Counted from the first letter of the stretch, positions 18,685-27,548 are shown. The stretch: 59,213 nucleotides of DNA from Bordetella petrii (GCF_020991325.1 NZ_JAJMLX010000003.1:1-59213), one strand, 5' to 3'. The notes: a model not told the origin generated them from the letters alone. Program-made: numbers and translations.

Positions 18685-20043
18685 ATGGCCCCCTCCACGC
18701 ACGCCCCCATCGCCGCCATCGCCACCGCCGCGGGACGGGGCGGCATCGGTGTCGTCCGTGTCTCCGGCCCTGATTTATCGGTGCTGGCGCGCCGCCTGTT
18801 CGGCCGCGACCTGACGCCGCGCCACGCGCATTACCTGCCCTTTACCGCCGCAGACGGCGAGGCCCTGGACGAGGGCATCGCCCTGTATTTCCGCGCCCCG
18901 CAGTCCTATACCGGCGAAGACGTGCTGGAACTGCAGGGCCACGGCGGGCCAGCGGTGCTGCGGCGCATTCTGGACCGCTGCCTGCAGGCCGGCGCCGACC
19001 TGGGCTTGCGGCTGGCCGAGCCGGGCGAATTCACCCGGCGCGCCTTTCTGAACGACCGCATGGACCTGGCCCAGGCCGAGGCCGTGGCCGATTTGATTGA
19101 TGCATCATCGGTTGCCGCCGCGCGCGGCGCCATGGCCTCGCTGTCGGGTGAGTTCTCCGCCCGCGTCAACGATCTGTCGGACCGCATCATCCACTTGCGC
19201 ATGCTGGTGGAAGCCACGCTGGATTTCCCGGAAGAGGAAATCGATTTCCTGGAAAAATACCAGGCCCGCCCCACGCTGCAGGCGCTGGCCGCCGACCTGG
19301 ACACCCTGATCGCCCAGGCGCGCCAGGGCGTGATCCTGCGCGAAGGCCTGCACGTAGTGCTGGCGGGCCAGCCCAACGTAGGCAAGTCCAGCCTGCTGAA
19401 CGCGCTGGCCGGCGACGAAGTGGCCATCGTCACCCCCATTGCCGGCACCACGCGCGACAAGGTCGTGCAGGAAATCCACATCGACGGCGTGCCCCTGCAC
19501 ATCGTCGACACCGCCGGCCTGCGCGACACCGACGACACCGTGGAAAGCCTGGGCATCGCCCGTACCTGGAAAGAAATCGAACGGGCCGATGTCATCCTCC
19601 ACCTGCAGGACGCCACCCGGCCCGGCGACGAACTGGATACCCAGATCGTGGCCCGGCTGCCCGAACGCACCCCCTTGCTTACCGTGTTCAACAAGGTGGA
19701 TCTGCTGGCCCGCCCATTCACGCCCTCCGCGGGGCAGTTGGGCATTTCGGCGCGCGAAGGCCTGGGGCTGGACGAACTGCGCGCCCGCCTGCTGGCGCTG
19801 GCCGGCTGGAACCCGGGCGCCGAATCGCCCTGGCTGGCGCGCGAACGGCACGTGCATGCCTTGCAGGATGCGGCCCGGCATCTGGCGGCGGCCACCGAAC
19901 ATGCCTCGCAGGACGACCGGGTGCTGGACCTGTTCGCCGAAGAACTGCGACTGGCGCACGACAGCCTCAGCAGCATTACTGGGCGCTTCACCAGCGACGA
20001 TCTGCTGGGCGAGATTTTTTCCAGCTTCTGCATCGGGAAGTGA
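18685..20043 (+). CDS. mnmE: tRNA uridine-5-carboxymethylaminomethyl modification GTPase MnmE (TrmE)
   Basis: With MnmG it forms the cmnm5U34 modification at the wobble uridine of several tRNAs. Of 452 residues, the N-terminal tetrahydrofolate-binding domain begins '[21 protein letters not shown]' in family members and here '[21 protein letters not shown]'. The inserted G domain has P-loop '[17 protein letters not shown]', G3 'DTAGLRDT' and G4 'NKVD'. The protein ends in the catalytic C-terminal motif 'FCIGK'. Start ATG at 18685. Its partner mnmG is 33 kb away in this window. Confidence 0.97.
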   Translation: MAPSTHAPIAAIATAAGRGGIGVVRVSGPDLSVLARRLFGRDLTPRHAHYLPFTAADGEALDEGIALYFRAPQSYTGEDVLELQGHGGPAVLRRILDRCLQAGADLGLRLAEPGEFTRRAFLNDRMDLAQAEAVADLIDASSVAAARGAMASLSGEFSARVNDLSDRIIHLRMLVEATLDFPEEEIDFLEKYQARPTLQALAADLDTLIAQARQGVILREGLHVVLAGQPNVGKSSLLNALAGDEVAIVTPIAGTTRDKVVQEIHIDGVPLHIVDTAGLRDTDDTVESLGIARTWKEIERADVILHLQDATRPGDELDTQIVARLPERTPLLTVFNKVDLLARPFTPSAGQLGISAREGLGLDELRARLLALAGWNPGAESPWLARERHVHALQDAARHLAAATEHASQDDRVLDLFAEELRLAHDSLSSITGRFTSDDLLGEIFSSFCIGK

Positions 20044-20142
20044 ACCCGCCCTGAGCTTCCCACCGTAAACCGCGGAATCCCGGACATGTCGAAGCAAGGT
20101 CTGCCAAGTTCCTTGCGCCTACATCGCCGTTTCCCCACCCAT

Positions 20143-20172
20143 TTGCACCCATTCCGGCAAGGCCGGTAAAGT
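20143..20172 (+). promoter_or_regulatory. Weak candidate promoter for kwaAB
   Basis: TTGCAC (20143-20148) and TAAAGT (20167-20172), 18-base spacer, lie 43 bases before kwaA in the 172-base mnmE-kwaA gap. Confidence 0.3.
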
Positions 20173-20215
20173 GGACACCGGACGTACCCGCCACCACACC
20201 GCCACCTGACTCGCC

Positions 20216-20803
20216 ATGAGCGCCCCCTCTTTGCGACTGCGCCCGCTGGTATCGCTGCTGCTGTTCCTGAGCGCGTATTCGCCCTTGATGGTCATCCTGG
20301 TCATCAAGGACATGGACGCCTCGCACCCCTGGCTGCTGGGCAAGCCCGTGTTCAGCGGCCTGCTCATCGTGCTGGCGGTGGCCAGCAGCCTGGTCACCCT
20401 GCGGGCCGTCAGGGACATCGGCGCGGGACTGCCCGTGGTGGTAACCAAGGCGGCCAACCGGTCGGGCGACATGTTCGGCTACAGCGTGCCCTACATCGTG
20501 TCGTTCATTCGCATGGACGAGGGCGACTGGCAGACGCTGGCCAGCCTGCTGATCCTGCTGGCGGTGCTGTTCACCATGGCGTACCGCACGCAAACCGTAT
20601 TCATCAACCCCATCCTGGCCATCGCCGGATACATGCTGATCGACTGCACGTTCAAGCGAGGCGAAACCATCACCCAGGCCATGGTCATTACCCGTCGGCC
20701 CATCGGCGTGGGCGATACCTGCCGCCTGGAACGGCTGTCGTATTACCTGTACATCGCGGCACCGCCGGCACCCGGCCAGACGGAGAACCAGGATGGGCAC
20801 TGA
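20216..20803 (+). CDS. kwaA: Kiwa anti-phage protein KwaA-like membrane protein
   Basis: Membrane protein of 195 residues with four to five hydrophobic segments (about residues 8-30, 44-64, 82-97, 107-123 and 128-146) and a soluble C-terminal tail. The recognition rests on the pairing: a small polytopic protein directly upstream of, and overlapping by 11 bases, a DUF4868 protein, which is the Kiwa arrangement (KwaA senses at the membrane, KwaB is the effector). Size agrees with described KwaA proteins. No strong ribosome-binding site is seen before the ATG at 20216. KwaA is poorly conserved in sequence, so this call depends on kwaB. Confidence 0.72.
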   Translation: MSAPSLRLRPLVSLLLFLSAYSPLMVILVIKDMDASHPWLLGKPVFSGLLIVLAVASSLVTLRAVRDIGAGLPVVVTKAANRSGDMFGYSVPYIVSFIRMDEGDWQTLASLLILLAVLFTMAYRTQTVFINPILAIAGYMLIDCTFKRGETITQAMVITRRPIGVGDTCRLERLSYYLYIAAPPAPGQTENQDGH

Positions 20804-21737
20804 CACCGCCGCCAAGAAGCTGGCGCAGATCAAGGCGACCGATTTCAGCGGCTGGCCTGTAACCTTCTGGCTGGTGAAGAAGAAGATCGCCCGCAAGAAA
20901 GCGCACTACGATGTGCTGCGCGTCGATACCGACACCCGGTTGCAACAGCGCTTCCAGGGCTTCCTGAAGCAGCAATTGCAGGACCGGGATTTCCATCTTT
21001 CATCTTATGACTTCAATAATGCCGACGGCGACGACGTGCTGTTCACCATCGCGGCAGACGCCACCGAATTCGTGAACATCCAGGCGGCAGTCGAAGCAGG
21101 ATTCGACAATCCGCTTGCAAAGAACTACGACGAACTGCTGAACTCATGGGCCTATATCGCGCTATTCGAAAATGGCGGCAAGCGGCTTTATGCCTGTCGA
21201 AAAATCAGCGCCGAAACCCAGCCCAGGAAGGTCAAATCCAAAAGCGCGACTTTTTTCCAGCATCACAAACTGGTGGACATCGACGAAAAGGAAATTTTCC
21301 TGATCGACCCCCGGTACGATTTTTTCGTGTTCGAAGACACCATTTTCATCGCCCACAAGCGGCAGTTCGAAAGTGCCATGAACTTCCGGGAAGGCATGAT
21401 CGCCAATGGGGCGGAAGTTTTGTCGGACTTCGAAAAGCTCAAGCTCGTCGACGACGTGAAGATCATCCGCGAATACGTCGGCACCAACCTGCACCACCTG
21501 CGCAAGCTGTCGTCCATTCGCAAATCCGGCTACTACAAACAGCCGGGCTACATGAAAAAGCTGATAGCCGTCAGCCAGAGCGAAAAATGGGATCTCAAGA
21601 TCTACCAGGACAAGATCGTCGTCGAACCAGACACCGTCGAACTGCTGCTGAAGCTGCTGAACAACGATCGGCTGCGCTCGCCCATCAACGACGAACTGTT
21701 CGACTCCGCCGCCAAGGAACCGGTGCCCGGTAGATAG
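20793..21737 (+). CDS. kwaB: Kiwa anti-phage protein KwaB (DUF4868)
   Basis: Soluble protein of 314 residues, matching the usual KwaB length. DUF4868-like stretches include 'FFVFEDTIFIAHKRQFESAM', 'NFREGMIANGAEVLSDF' and the C-terminal 'LLNNDRLRSPINDELFDSA'. In Kiwa, KwaB acts with membrane KwaA to restrict phage after infection begins. The ATG at 20793 sits inside the end of kwaA with GGAG at 20782-20785, so the two are translationally coupled. Base composition is visibly richer in A/T and Lys/Phe/Asp codons than in the flanking housekeeping genes, which fits acquisition by transfer. No transposase, integrase or repeat flanks it. Confidence 0.82.
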   Translation: MGTDTAAKKLAQIKATDFSGWPVTFWLVKKKIARKKAHYDVLRVDTDTRLQQRFQGFLKQQLQDRDFHLSSYDFNNADGDDVLFTIAADATEFVNIQAAVEAGFDNPLAKNYDELLNSWAYIALFENGGKRLYACRKISAETQPRKVKSKSATFFQHHKLVDIDEKEIFLIDPRYDFFVFEDTIFIAHKRQFESAMNFREGMIANGAEVLSDFEKLKLVDDVKIIREYVGTNLHHLRKLSSIRKSGYYKQPGYMKKLIAVSQSEKWDLKIYQDKIVVEPDTVELLLKLLNNDRLRSPINDELFDSAAKEPVPGR

Positions 21738-21785
21738 CCGCCACGGGCACGCCTGGGCGCAAGGCGTGGCCGCGGACGGGATGCC

Positions 21786-22790
21786 CTACAGCATCTGGTT
21801 CAGCTCTTGCAGCAGGTTCTCATGGAAACGCTGCGGATCCTGGATCTGCGGCGAATGGCCCATATCCGGGAAGGTCACCAGCCGGGCGCCCGGAATCGCC
21901 CTGGCGGTGGCCGGTCCCAGTACCTTGTAGTTGCCCAGCGTGGCCGCCACCTGGGGGCTGGCGGCGTCCTTGCCTGGCGCGGTATTGTCCTGCTCGCCGA
22001 TCAGCAACAGCGTAGGCACCCGGACCTGCCCGAATTCGTGCACCACGGGCTGGGTATACAGCATGTCGTAGGTCAGCGCCTGGCTCCATGCAACCTGCTC
22101 GCGGCCCGGCCCCTGCACCATGCCCGCGGCCATCTCGACCCAGCGGTCATATTCCGGTTTCCATGTCCCGGCGTAGTACGTGTTTTGCTGGTACTTCTTC
22201 ATGCCCTCGAAATTGGCTTTCAGTTCGCGCGCGTACCATTCATCCACGGTACGGTAGGGCACGCCCTTGGCTTTCCAGTCTTCCAGGCCGATGGAGTTCA
22301 CCATCACCAAGGCATCCACTTCGCCGGGGTACATCAGCGCATAGCGGGTGGCCAGCATGCCGCCCATGGAATGCCCCATGACCACGGCTCGCTCCACCCC
22401 CAGGGTTTGCAGCAGGGCATGCGTGTTGGCGGCCAGCTGATGGAAGCTGTACTGGTACGCGGCCGGTTTGCTGGACTTGCAGAAGCCGATCTGGTCGGGA
22501 ACCACCACGCGGTAACCCGCCTGCGCCAGCGCGCGTATCGAGCCTTCCCAGGTGGCCCCGCAAAAATTCTTGCCATGCAGCAACAGTGCCGTGCGGCCAT
22601 TGGCTTGTTCGGGCCGGATATCCATGTATGCCATCGATAGCGATTGTCCCTGCGAATCCAGGTTGAACTCGCCCACCTTGTAGGGGTAATCAAAACGTTC
22701 AAGCCGCGGTCCGTAATCCGGCACCTGGGTCTGTGCATGAACGCCGGCAGCCAAGAGAAGTGCCGCCGCGGTAAGGACAGGTTTGAACAT
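21786..22790 (-). CDS. Secreted alpha/beta-fold hydrolase
   Basis: 334-residue alpha/beta hydrolase with a clear signal peptide ('MFKPVLTAAALLLAAGVHAQ', cleavage near residue 19-20), so probably periplasmic. The oxyanion region is 'LLLHGKNFCGATWEG', the nucleophile elbow 'VVMGHSMGGMLATRYAL' (Ser), the acid Asp in 'LLIGEQDNTAPGKDA', and the catalytic His in 'TFPDMGHSPQIQDP'. GAGG precedes the ATG. The gene is convergent with kwaB and divergent from nirC. Substrate unknown; the fold covers esterases, lactonases and haloperoxidases. Confidence 0.88.
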   Translation of the reverse strand: MFKPVLTAAALLLAAGVHAQTQVPDYGPRLERFDYPYKVGEFNLDSQGQSLSMAYMDIRPEQANGRTALLLHGKNFCGATWEGSIRALAQAGYRVVVPDQIGFCKSSKPAAYQYSFHQLAANTHALLQTLGVERAVVMGHSMGGMLATRYALMYPGEVDALVMVNSIGLEDWKAKGVPYRTVDEWYARELKANFEGMKKYQQNTYYAGTWKPEYDRWVEMAAGMVQGPGREQVAWSQALTYDMLYTQPVVHEFGQVRVPTLLLIGEQDNTAPGKDAASPQVAATLGNYKVLGPATARAIPGARLVTFPDMGHSPQIQDPQRFHENLLQELNQML

Positions 22791-22878
22791 GCGAGCCTCG
22801 TGATGTTGTTAATGAGAAAGTGCGACACAGGGCCGCAGGAATAGTTCTTGCCATCGCCGCGCGCTCCCGCCCCACCAA

Positions 22879-22915
22879 GGTGCAGCCGCATGCACCGAAT
22901 CGAGCAGCCTGCACC
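22879..22915. promoter_or_regulatory. Cluster of three NtrC-like half-sites
   Basis: GGTGCA (22879-22884) and TGCACC (22891-22896, 22910-22915) match NtrC half-sites (TGCACY) and lie about 90-125 bases upstream of the predicted sigma-54 start, the usual enhancer position. Orientation and spacing differ from the canonical dyad, so this is tentative. Confidence 0.35.
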
Positions 22916-22933
22916 AACTTGAAGAACCGTAGT

Positions 22934-22974
22934 GGCGGCCCGCAAGCAGGCCCGCCAGCAACTTGCGGGCCGCC
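22934..22974. repeat. 13-bp perfect inverted repeat upstream of nirC
   Basis: Arms 22934-22946 and 22962-22974 are perfect inverted copies around a 15-base loop, ending 5 bases before the sigma-54-like promoter. It could be an activator-binding dyad or a terminator-type hairpin without a T-tract. Confidence 0.65.
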
Positions 22975-22978
22975 GTCC

Positions 22979-22995
22979 TGGCATGCTTGTTGCTT
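22979..22995 (+). promoter_or_regulatory. Sigma-54 (RpoN) promoter candidate for nirC
   Basis: TGGCATGCTTGTTGCTT matches TGGCACG-N4-TTGCW with one change and has the exact GG-N10-GC spacing. Transcription would begin near 23005, ahead of the intrinsic terminator in the leader. Confidence 0.6.
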
Positions 22996-23052
22996 GATTC
23001 CTGCCTGACGAACCACGTTCGGCACCACAACTTGTGCAGTCCCAGGCAACGG

Positions 23053-23090
23053 CGCCTCCAGACCCCTGCGGGTCTGGAGGCGTTTTTTTT
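23053..23090 (+). terminator. Strong intrinsic terminator in the nirC leader
   Basis: A perfect 13-bp stem (23053-23065 and 23070-23082, loop CTGC) is followed by eight T residues (23083-23090), 39 bases before the nirC start. No + strand gene lies between kwaB (1.3 kb upstream) and this point, so it probably works as a transcription attenuator of nirC or ends a small leader RNA. Confidence 0.85.
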
Positions 23091-23129
23091 GCCGGTTTCT
23101 TTCCATAGCACTCCTACAGGAACACCTTC

Positions 23130-23942
23130 ATGTCCTACCTGGCTCCCTCAGAATTCGTCACCAAGATGGTGGACGCGGGTGAATCGAAAATCTACATGGC
23201 CACCCGCGACTCGCTGATCCGCGCCTACATGGCAGGGGCCATCCTGGCCATTGCCGCCGTGTTCGCCGTGACCATCACCGTGCAGACCGGCAGCCCCATC
23301 CTGGGCGCGGCGCTGTTCCCGGTGGGCTTCTGCATTCTGTACCTGATGGGCTTCGACCTGCTGACCGGCGTGTTCATGCTGACGCCGCTGGCCTGGATGG
23401 AAAAACGCCCCGGCGTTACGCCCGCCGCCATCCTGAAGCACTGGGGCGTGGTGTTCGTGGGCAACTTCCTGGGCGCCCTGACGGTGGCGGTGCTGATGGC
23501 CATTGTGTTCACCTATGGGTTCTCGGTGCCGGCCGGCAAGGTGGGCGATGTCATCTCGCACATCGGCGAGAACCGCACCCTGGGCTACAAGGAATACGGC
23601 GCGGCCGGCATGCTCACCATCTTCATTCGCGGCGTGCTGTGCAACTGGATGGTATCGCTGGGCGTGGTGGGCGCCATGATCTCCACCACCGTCAGCGGCA
23701 AGGTCATCGCCATGTGGATGCCCATCATGCTGTTCTTCTTCATGGGTTTCGAGCATTCGGTGGTGAACATGTTCCTGTTCCCGTCGGCCCTGATCCTGGG
23801 CGGCAACTTCTCGGTCATGGACTACCTGATCTGGAACGAGATTCCCGTGGTGCTGGGCAACCTGGTGGGCGGCATCTCGCTAACCGGCCTGACCCTGTAC
23901 ACCACGCACATCAAGACCGCGCCCAAGCGCAGCTTCAACTGA
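23130..23942 (+). CDS. nirC: Formate/nitrite transporter family channel (NirC-like)
   Basis: Inner-membrane pentameric channel of the FNT family, 270 residues, moving nitrite or formate. Six hydrophobic segments are visible, with the FNT features 'AYMAGAILAIAAVFAVTI', 'FPVGFCILYLMGFDLLTGVFMLTPLAWMEK' and 'RGVLCNWMVSLGV'. The neighbour kinase/phosphatase and the nitrogen-type promoter favour nitrite (assimilation), while the nar cluster 3.5 kb away would also need nitrite export. Ribosome-binding site AGGAACACC lies before the ATG. Confidence 0.9.
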   Translation: MSYLAPSEFVTKMVDAGESKIYMATRDSLIRAYMAGAILAIAAVFAVTITVQTGSPILGAALFPVGFCILYLMGFDLLTGVFMLTPLAWMEKRPGVTPAAILKHWGVVFVGNFLGALTVAVLMAIVFTYGFSVPAGKVGDVISHIGENRTLGYKEYGAAGMLTIFIRGVLCNWMVSLGVVGAMISTTVSGKVIAMWMPIMLFFFMGFEHSVVNMFLFPSALILGGNFSVMDYLIWNEIPVVLGNLVGGISLTGLTLYTTHIKTAPKRSFN

Positions 23943-23963
23943 CCTGTGGATAATTCGGCGCGC

Positions 23964-25721
23964 ATGGATTCGCCGGTATCGCGGCCCGCCGCCAGCCAGT
24001 TGCGCGTGGCGGCGGGGCAGTATTCCGACCGCGGCCGCAAGCCGGCCAACCAGGACTTCCACGGCCTGTGCGTGCCGAATGAACCGCTGCTGGGCGCCAA
24101 GGGCGTGGCGGTGGCGCTGGCCGACGGCATCAGCAGCAGCGATGTCAGCCATATCGCCAGCGAGACGGCGGTGGCCAGTTTCCTGGAAGACTATTACTGC
24201 ACCCCGGAAACCTGGTCGGTAAAGAAGTCGGCGCAACGCGTGCTGGCGGCGGCCAACGGCTGGCTGCACGCGCAAACCCGCCAAAGCCCGCATCGCCATG
24301 ACCAGGACCGCGGCTATGTGTGCGCCATGAGCGTGCTGGTGCTGAAGTCCACCACCGCCCACATTCTGCACGTGGGCGATGCGCGCATCTACCGCGTGCG
24401 GGCGGGCGCGGTGGAACAACTGACCGAAGACCACCGGCTGTGGGTGTCACGCGACAAAAGTTACCTGAGCCGCGCGCTGGGCCTGTCGCCGCACCTGGAA
24501 GTGGATTACCACTCGCAGCGCGTCGAGATGGGCGATGTGTACGTGCTGGCCACCGACGGCGTGCACGAACACGTGGACGCCCAGGCCATGATCGAGGCCG
24601 TCACCATGCACGCGCGCGAGCTGGACCGCGCGGCCGAAGCCCTGGTGGATCTGGCCTACGCCTGCGGCAGCGAAGACAACCTGACCGTGCAGATTGTGCG
24701 CGTGGACGAACTGCCTTCGCCCGATGCCGGCGAGATGGCGCGGCAGGCCGGCGCGCTGCCCTGCCCGCCGCTGTTGCGGGACGGTGAAACATTCGACGGC
24801 TTCCGCATTGTCGAAGAAGTACATGCCAGCAGCCGTAGCCACGTCTACCGGGCCACCGACATCGAGTCCGGCGCCATGGTGGCGATCAAGATTCCGTCGC
24901 TGGACCTGCGCCACGACCCGGCCTACCTGGAACGCCTGCTGATCGAAGAATGGATTGCGCGGCGCATCGACAGCCGCCACGTGGCCAAAGCCTGGCCGCA
25001 GGCCCGTCCGCGCCATTACCTGTACACCGTAAGCGAGTACCTGGATGGTGTCACCCTGGCCCGCTGGATGGCCGAACACCCCGGCGCCCCGTTGGAGCAG
25101 GTTGTCGATATCGTCGAACAGGTCGCCAAGGGCCTGCAGGCGTTCCACCGCCAGGAAATGCTGCACCAGGATCTACGCCCGGAGAACATCCTGATCGATG
25201 CCGGCGGCACGGCGCGCATCATCGACTTCGGCTCGACCAAGGTGGCGGGCATCGCCGAAGTGGCACCGGCGGGCGACACGCCCCAGATGCTGGGCACGGC
25301 GCAGTATGCCGCGCCCGAGTACTTCCTGGGCGAGGCCGGCACCCCGGTATCCGATATCTATTCCCTGGGGGTGATTGCCTACCAGATGCTGACCGGCAGG
25401 CTGCCCTATGGGGCGGAAGTGGCCAAGACCCGCACCCGCGCCGCGCAGCGGCGGCTGCGATACGAGTCGGCGCTGGACGAACAGCGGCCCATTCCGGCCT
25501 GGATGGACAGCGTGCTGGGCAAGGCCGTGCACCCCGACCCGAAGGCGCGTTACCAGGAATTGTCCGAGTTCGTGTATGCGCTGCGCCACCCTCACAGCAC
25601 CGACGCCGCGCATGCGCGCCAGCCCTTGCTGGAACGCAACCCGCTGGCATTCTGGAAAGGGTTATGCCTGTGCCTGGCCGTGGCCCTGATCTGGTTGCTG
25701 GTGTTTCGCCAGGGCCTGTGA
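23964..25721 (+). CDS. Bifunctional PP2C-type phosphatase / Ser-Thr protein kinase fusion
   Basis: 585 residues in three parts. Residues 1-250: PP2C phosphatase with 'KPANQDFHG', 'ALADGISSSDVS', 'HVGDARIYR', 'LATDGVHEHV' and 'SEDNLTVQIVRV'. Residues about 270-540: Ser/Thr kinase with a degenerate glycine loop, lysine in 'MVAIKIPSL', catalytic 'LHQDLRPENIL' (HRD written HQD) and 'IIDFGSTK'. The last 25 residues form a membrane anchor (near 'WKGLCLCLAVALIWLLVF'). Such fusions recur beside nitrate/nitrite transporter genes in proteobacteria; target unknown. ATG at 23964 is used; a GTG at 23946, 3 bases after the nirC stop, is possible and adds six residues. No clear ribosome-binding site for either, suggesting coupling to nirC. 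Confidence 0.9.
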   Translation: MDSPVSRPAASQLRVAAGQYSDRGRKPANQDFHGLCVPNEPLLGAKGVAVALADGISSSDVSHIASETAVASFLEDYYCTPETWSVKKSAQRVLAAANGWLHAQTRQSPHRHDQDRGYVCAMSVLVLKSTTAHILHVGDARIYRVRAGAVEQLTEDHRLWVSRDKSYLSRALGLSPHLEVDYHSQRVEMGDVYVLATDGVHEHVDAQAMIEAVTMHARELDRAAEALVDLAYACGSEDNLTVQIVRVDELPSPDAGEMARQAGALPCPPLLRDGETFDGFRIVEEVHASSRSHVYRATDIESGAMVAIKIPSLDLRHDPAYLERLLIEEWIARRIDSRHVAKAWPQARPRHYLYTVSEYLDGVTLARWMAEHPGAPLEQVVDIVEQVAKGLQAFHRQEMLHQDLRPENILIDAGGTARIIDFGSTKVAGIAEVAPAGDTPQMLGTAQYAAPEYFLGEAGTPVSDIYSLGVIAYQMLTGRLPYGAEVAKTRTRAAQRRLRYESALDEQRPIPAWMDSVLGKAVHPDPKARYQELSEFVYALRHPHSTDAAHARQPLLERNPLAFWKGLCLCLAVALIWLLVFRQGL

Positions 25722-25730
25722 ACAGGCCCT
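25711..25730. terminator. Hairpin between convergent kinase and Kef genes
   Basis: 8-bp perfect stem AGGGCCTG/CAGGCCCT with TGAA loop; the stop codon of the kinase gene lies in the loop. There is no T-tract, so termination activity is uncertain. Confidence 0.45.
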
Positions 25731-25743
25731 GCAGGCCGGCGGA

Positions 25744-27513
25744 TCAGTGCCGCGTCTGCTCGGCCGATTGATTATTGAGCAGCAACGCCCGCCCCGCGAA
25801 CAGCCCGCCCGTGACTTCCATCTGGAAGCGTTCGGCGTCGCGCCGACGGATCTCGTCGGCGATTTCTTCGGACGCCTCGGGCGTTGCGCCCAAGGCCATG
25901 GTGGCCTGACGCCCCAGCACCATGGCCGATTCGAAGGTTTCGCGTACCTGGAAATCCACGTCGGCCTTGTGCAGCGCCAGCGCGTGTTCGCGGTCGAACG
26001 AGCGCGCCAGGATGCGCGAATGCGGGCACACCGCCTTGATGCGTTCCACCATCTGCGTCACGGTCGAGGTGCCGTTGGCGCATACCAGAATGGCCTGCGC
26101 GTTTTTCGCGCCCGCGGCATGCAGCACATCGGTGCGCGTGCCGTCGCCGTAATAGACCTTGAAGCCGAAGGTGGCTGCGCTGCGGATCATTTCGGGGTCG
26201 TTGTCGATGATGGTGATGTCGGCCCCCATGGCCAGCATGTGCTGGCTGGCAATCTGCCCCACCCGGCCGAAGCCGATGACCAGCGCGCGGCCGATCTGGT
26301 TGCTGGGGGCTTCCAGGCCTTCGGTGGACACGCCCGCGCGCGGCGCCCAGCGCTTGTGGGCCAGTACGGCCAGCGGCGTCAGCGCCATCGACAACACCAC
26401 GATGGCCGTCATATTGGCGTTGATGACGGGGTCGATGACCCCATTGGCCAGCGCCCCGGCAAACAGCACGAAAGCGAACTCGCCGCCCTGCGCCATCAGC
26501 ACGGCGCGGTCCAGCGCCTCGGCGGGCGAACTGCGCGCCAGGCGCGCGGTGCCATAGATGCACAGCGCCTTCACCGCCATCATCACCAATACGCCGGCCA
26601 CGATCAGCGGGGCGTTGCGCGCCACCACGTCCAGGTCCAGCGACATGCCCACGCTCAGGAAGAACAGGCCCAGCAACAAGCCACGGAAGGGCTCCACGTC
26701 GGCTTCCAACTGATGGCGGAAGGTGGATTCGGACAACAGCACGCCCGCCAGGAAGGCGCCCATGGCCATCGACAGCCCGCCCCACTGCATCAGCAACGCC
26801 GACCCCAGCACCACCAGCAGGGCCGCCGCCGTCATGACCTCGCGCGCCTTCGCGCGCGCCAGCAGGCGGAACAGGGGGTTCAGCAGCCATATGCCGGCCA
26901 CCACCAGGGCCGCCACGGCCCCCACGCCGATTCCCACGTCCAGCCAGCGCGACGCCGCGGTGGCGGTCTCGGCATGCCGCGCGCCTGGCGGCGCTATGAA
27001 CGCCACCAGCGCCAGCAGGGGCACGATCAGCAGGTCTTCCAGCAGCAGGATGGAAACCATTTTCTGGCCGCGCGGCGTGGCAATGTCGCCGCGCTCGCCC
27101 AGCACCTGCATCACGATCGCCGTGGATGTCAGCACGAAGCCCATGGCGCAGATGAACGACACGGCCAGGGGAAAGCCGAAGGCCACGCCCACACCCGTGA
27201 GCAGCAGCCCGCACACCAGTACCTGCAGGCTGCCCAGCCCGAAGATCTCGCCGCGCAGCGCCCATAGGTGCGACGGCCGCATTTCCAGCCCGATAATGAA
27301 CAGGAACATCACCACGCCGAGTTCGGCCGTGTGCAATATGGCCTGCGGGTCGCGGAACAGCCCCAGGCCGAATGGCCCGATGACCAGGCCGGCAGCCAGG
27401 TACCCCAGCACCGAACCCAGGCCCAGGCGCCGGAACAAGGGCACCGCCACCACCGCCGCGCCCAGCAACACCACGACCTTGGCGAGTTCGCCCGTGCCGC
27501 CATCTACCGCCAT
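25744..27513 (-). CDS. Kef-type K+/H+ antiporter (CPA2) with RCK/TrkA-N domain
   Basis: 589 residues: an N-terminal monovalent cation:proton antiporter-2 domain of about 12 helices ('VVLLGAAVVAVPLFRRLGLGSVLGYLAAGLVIGPFG') and, from about residue 410, a NAD-binding regulatory domain 'RALVIGFGRVGQIASQHMLAMGADITIIDNDPEM'. Members export K+ under electrophile or acid stress. It lies 35 bases downstream of narL in the same direction and could be cotranscribed, though no functional link with nitrate respiration is established. No KefF/KefG-type ancillary gene is present. Confidence 0.9.
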   Translation of the reverse strand: MAVDGGTGELAKVVVLLGAAVVAVPLFRRLGLGSVLGYLAAGLVIGPFGLGLFRDPQAILHTAELGVVMFLFIIGLEMRPSHLWALRGEIFGLGSLQVLVCGLLLTGVGVAFGFPLAVSFICAMGFVLTSTAIVMQVLGERGDIATPRGQKMVSILLLEDLLIVPLLALVAFIAPPGARHAETATAASRWLDVGIGVGAVAALVVAGIWLLNPLFRLLARAKAREVMTAAALLVVLGSALLMQWGGLSMAMGAFLAGVLLSESTFRHQLEADVEPFRGLLLGLFFLSVGMSLDLDVVARNAPLIVAGVLVMMAVKALCIYGTARLARSSPAEALDRAVLMAQGGEFAFVLFAGALANGVIDPVINANMTAIVVLSMALTPLAVLAHKRWAPRAGVSTEGLEAPSNQIGRALVIGFGRVGQIASQHMLAMGADITIIDNDPEMIRSAATFGFKVYYGDGTRTDVLHAAGAKNAQAILVCANGTSTVTQMVERIKAVCPHSRILARSFDREHALALHKADVDFQVRETFESAMVLGRQATMALGATPEASEEIADEIRRRDAERFQMEVTGGLFAGRALLLNNQSAEQTRH

Positions 27514-27548
27514 GAATTTCCCCGGTTACCCCGGCGAGTGCTGCCGGG

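Noticed and set aside
22997-23052. ANTAR-type double hexaloop RNA in the nirC leader
   Set aside because: I could not find two stems with six-base loops carrying A at position 1 and G at position 4; only a terminator is certain.
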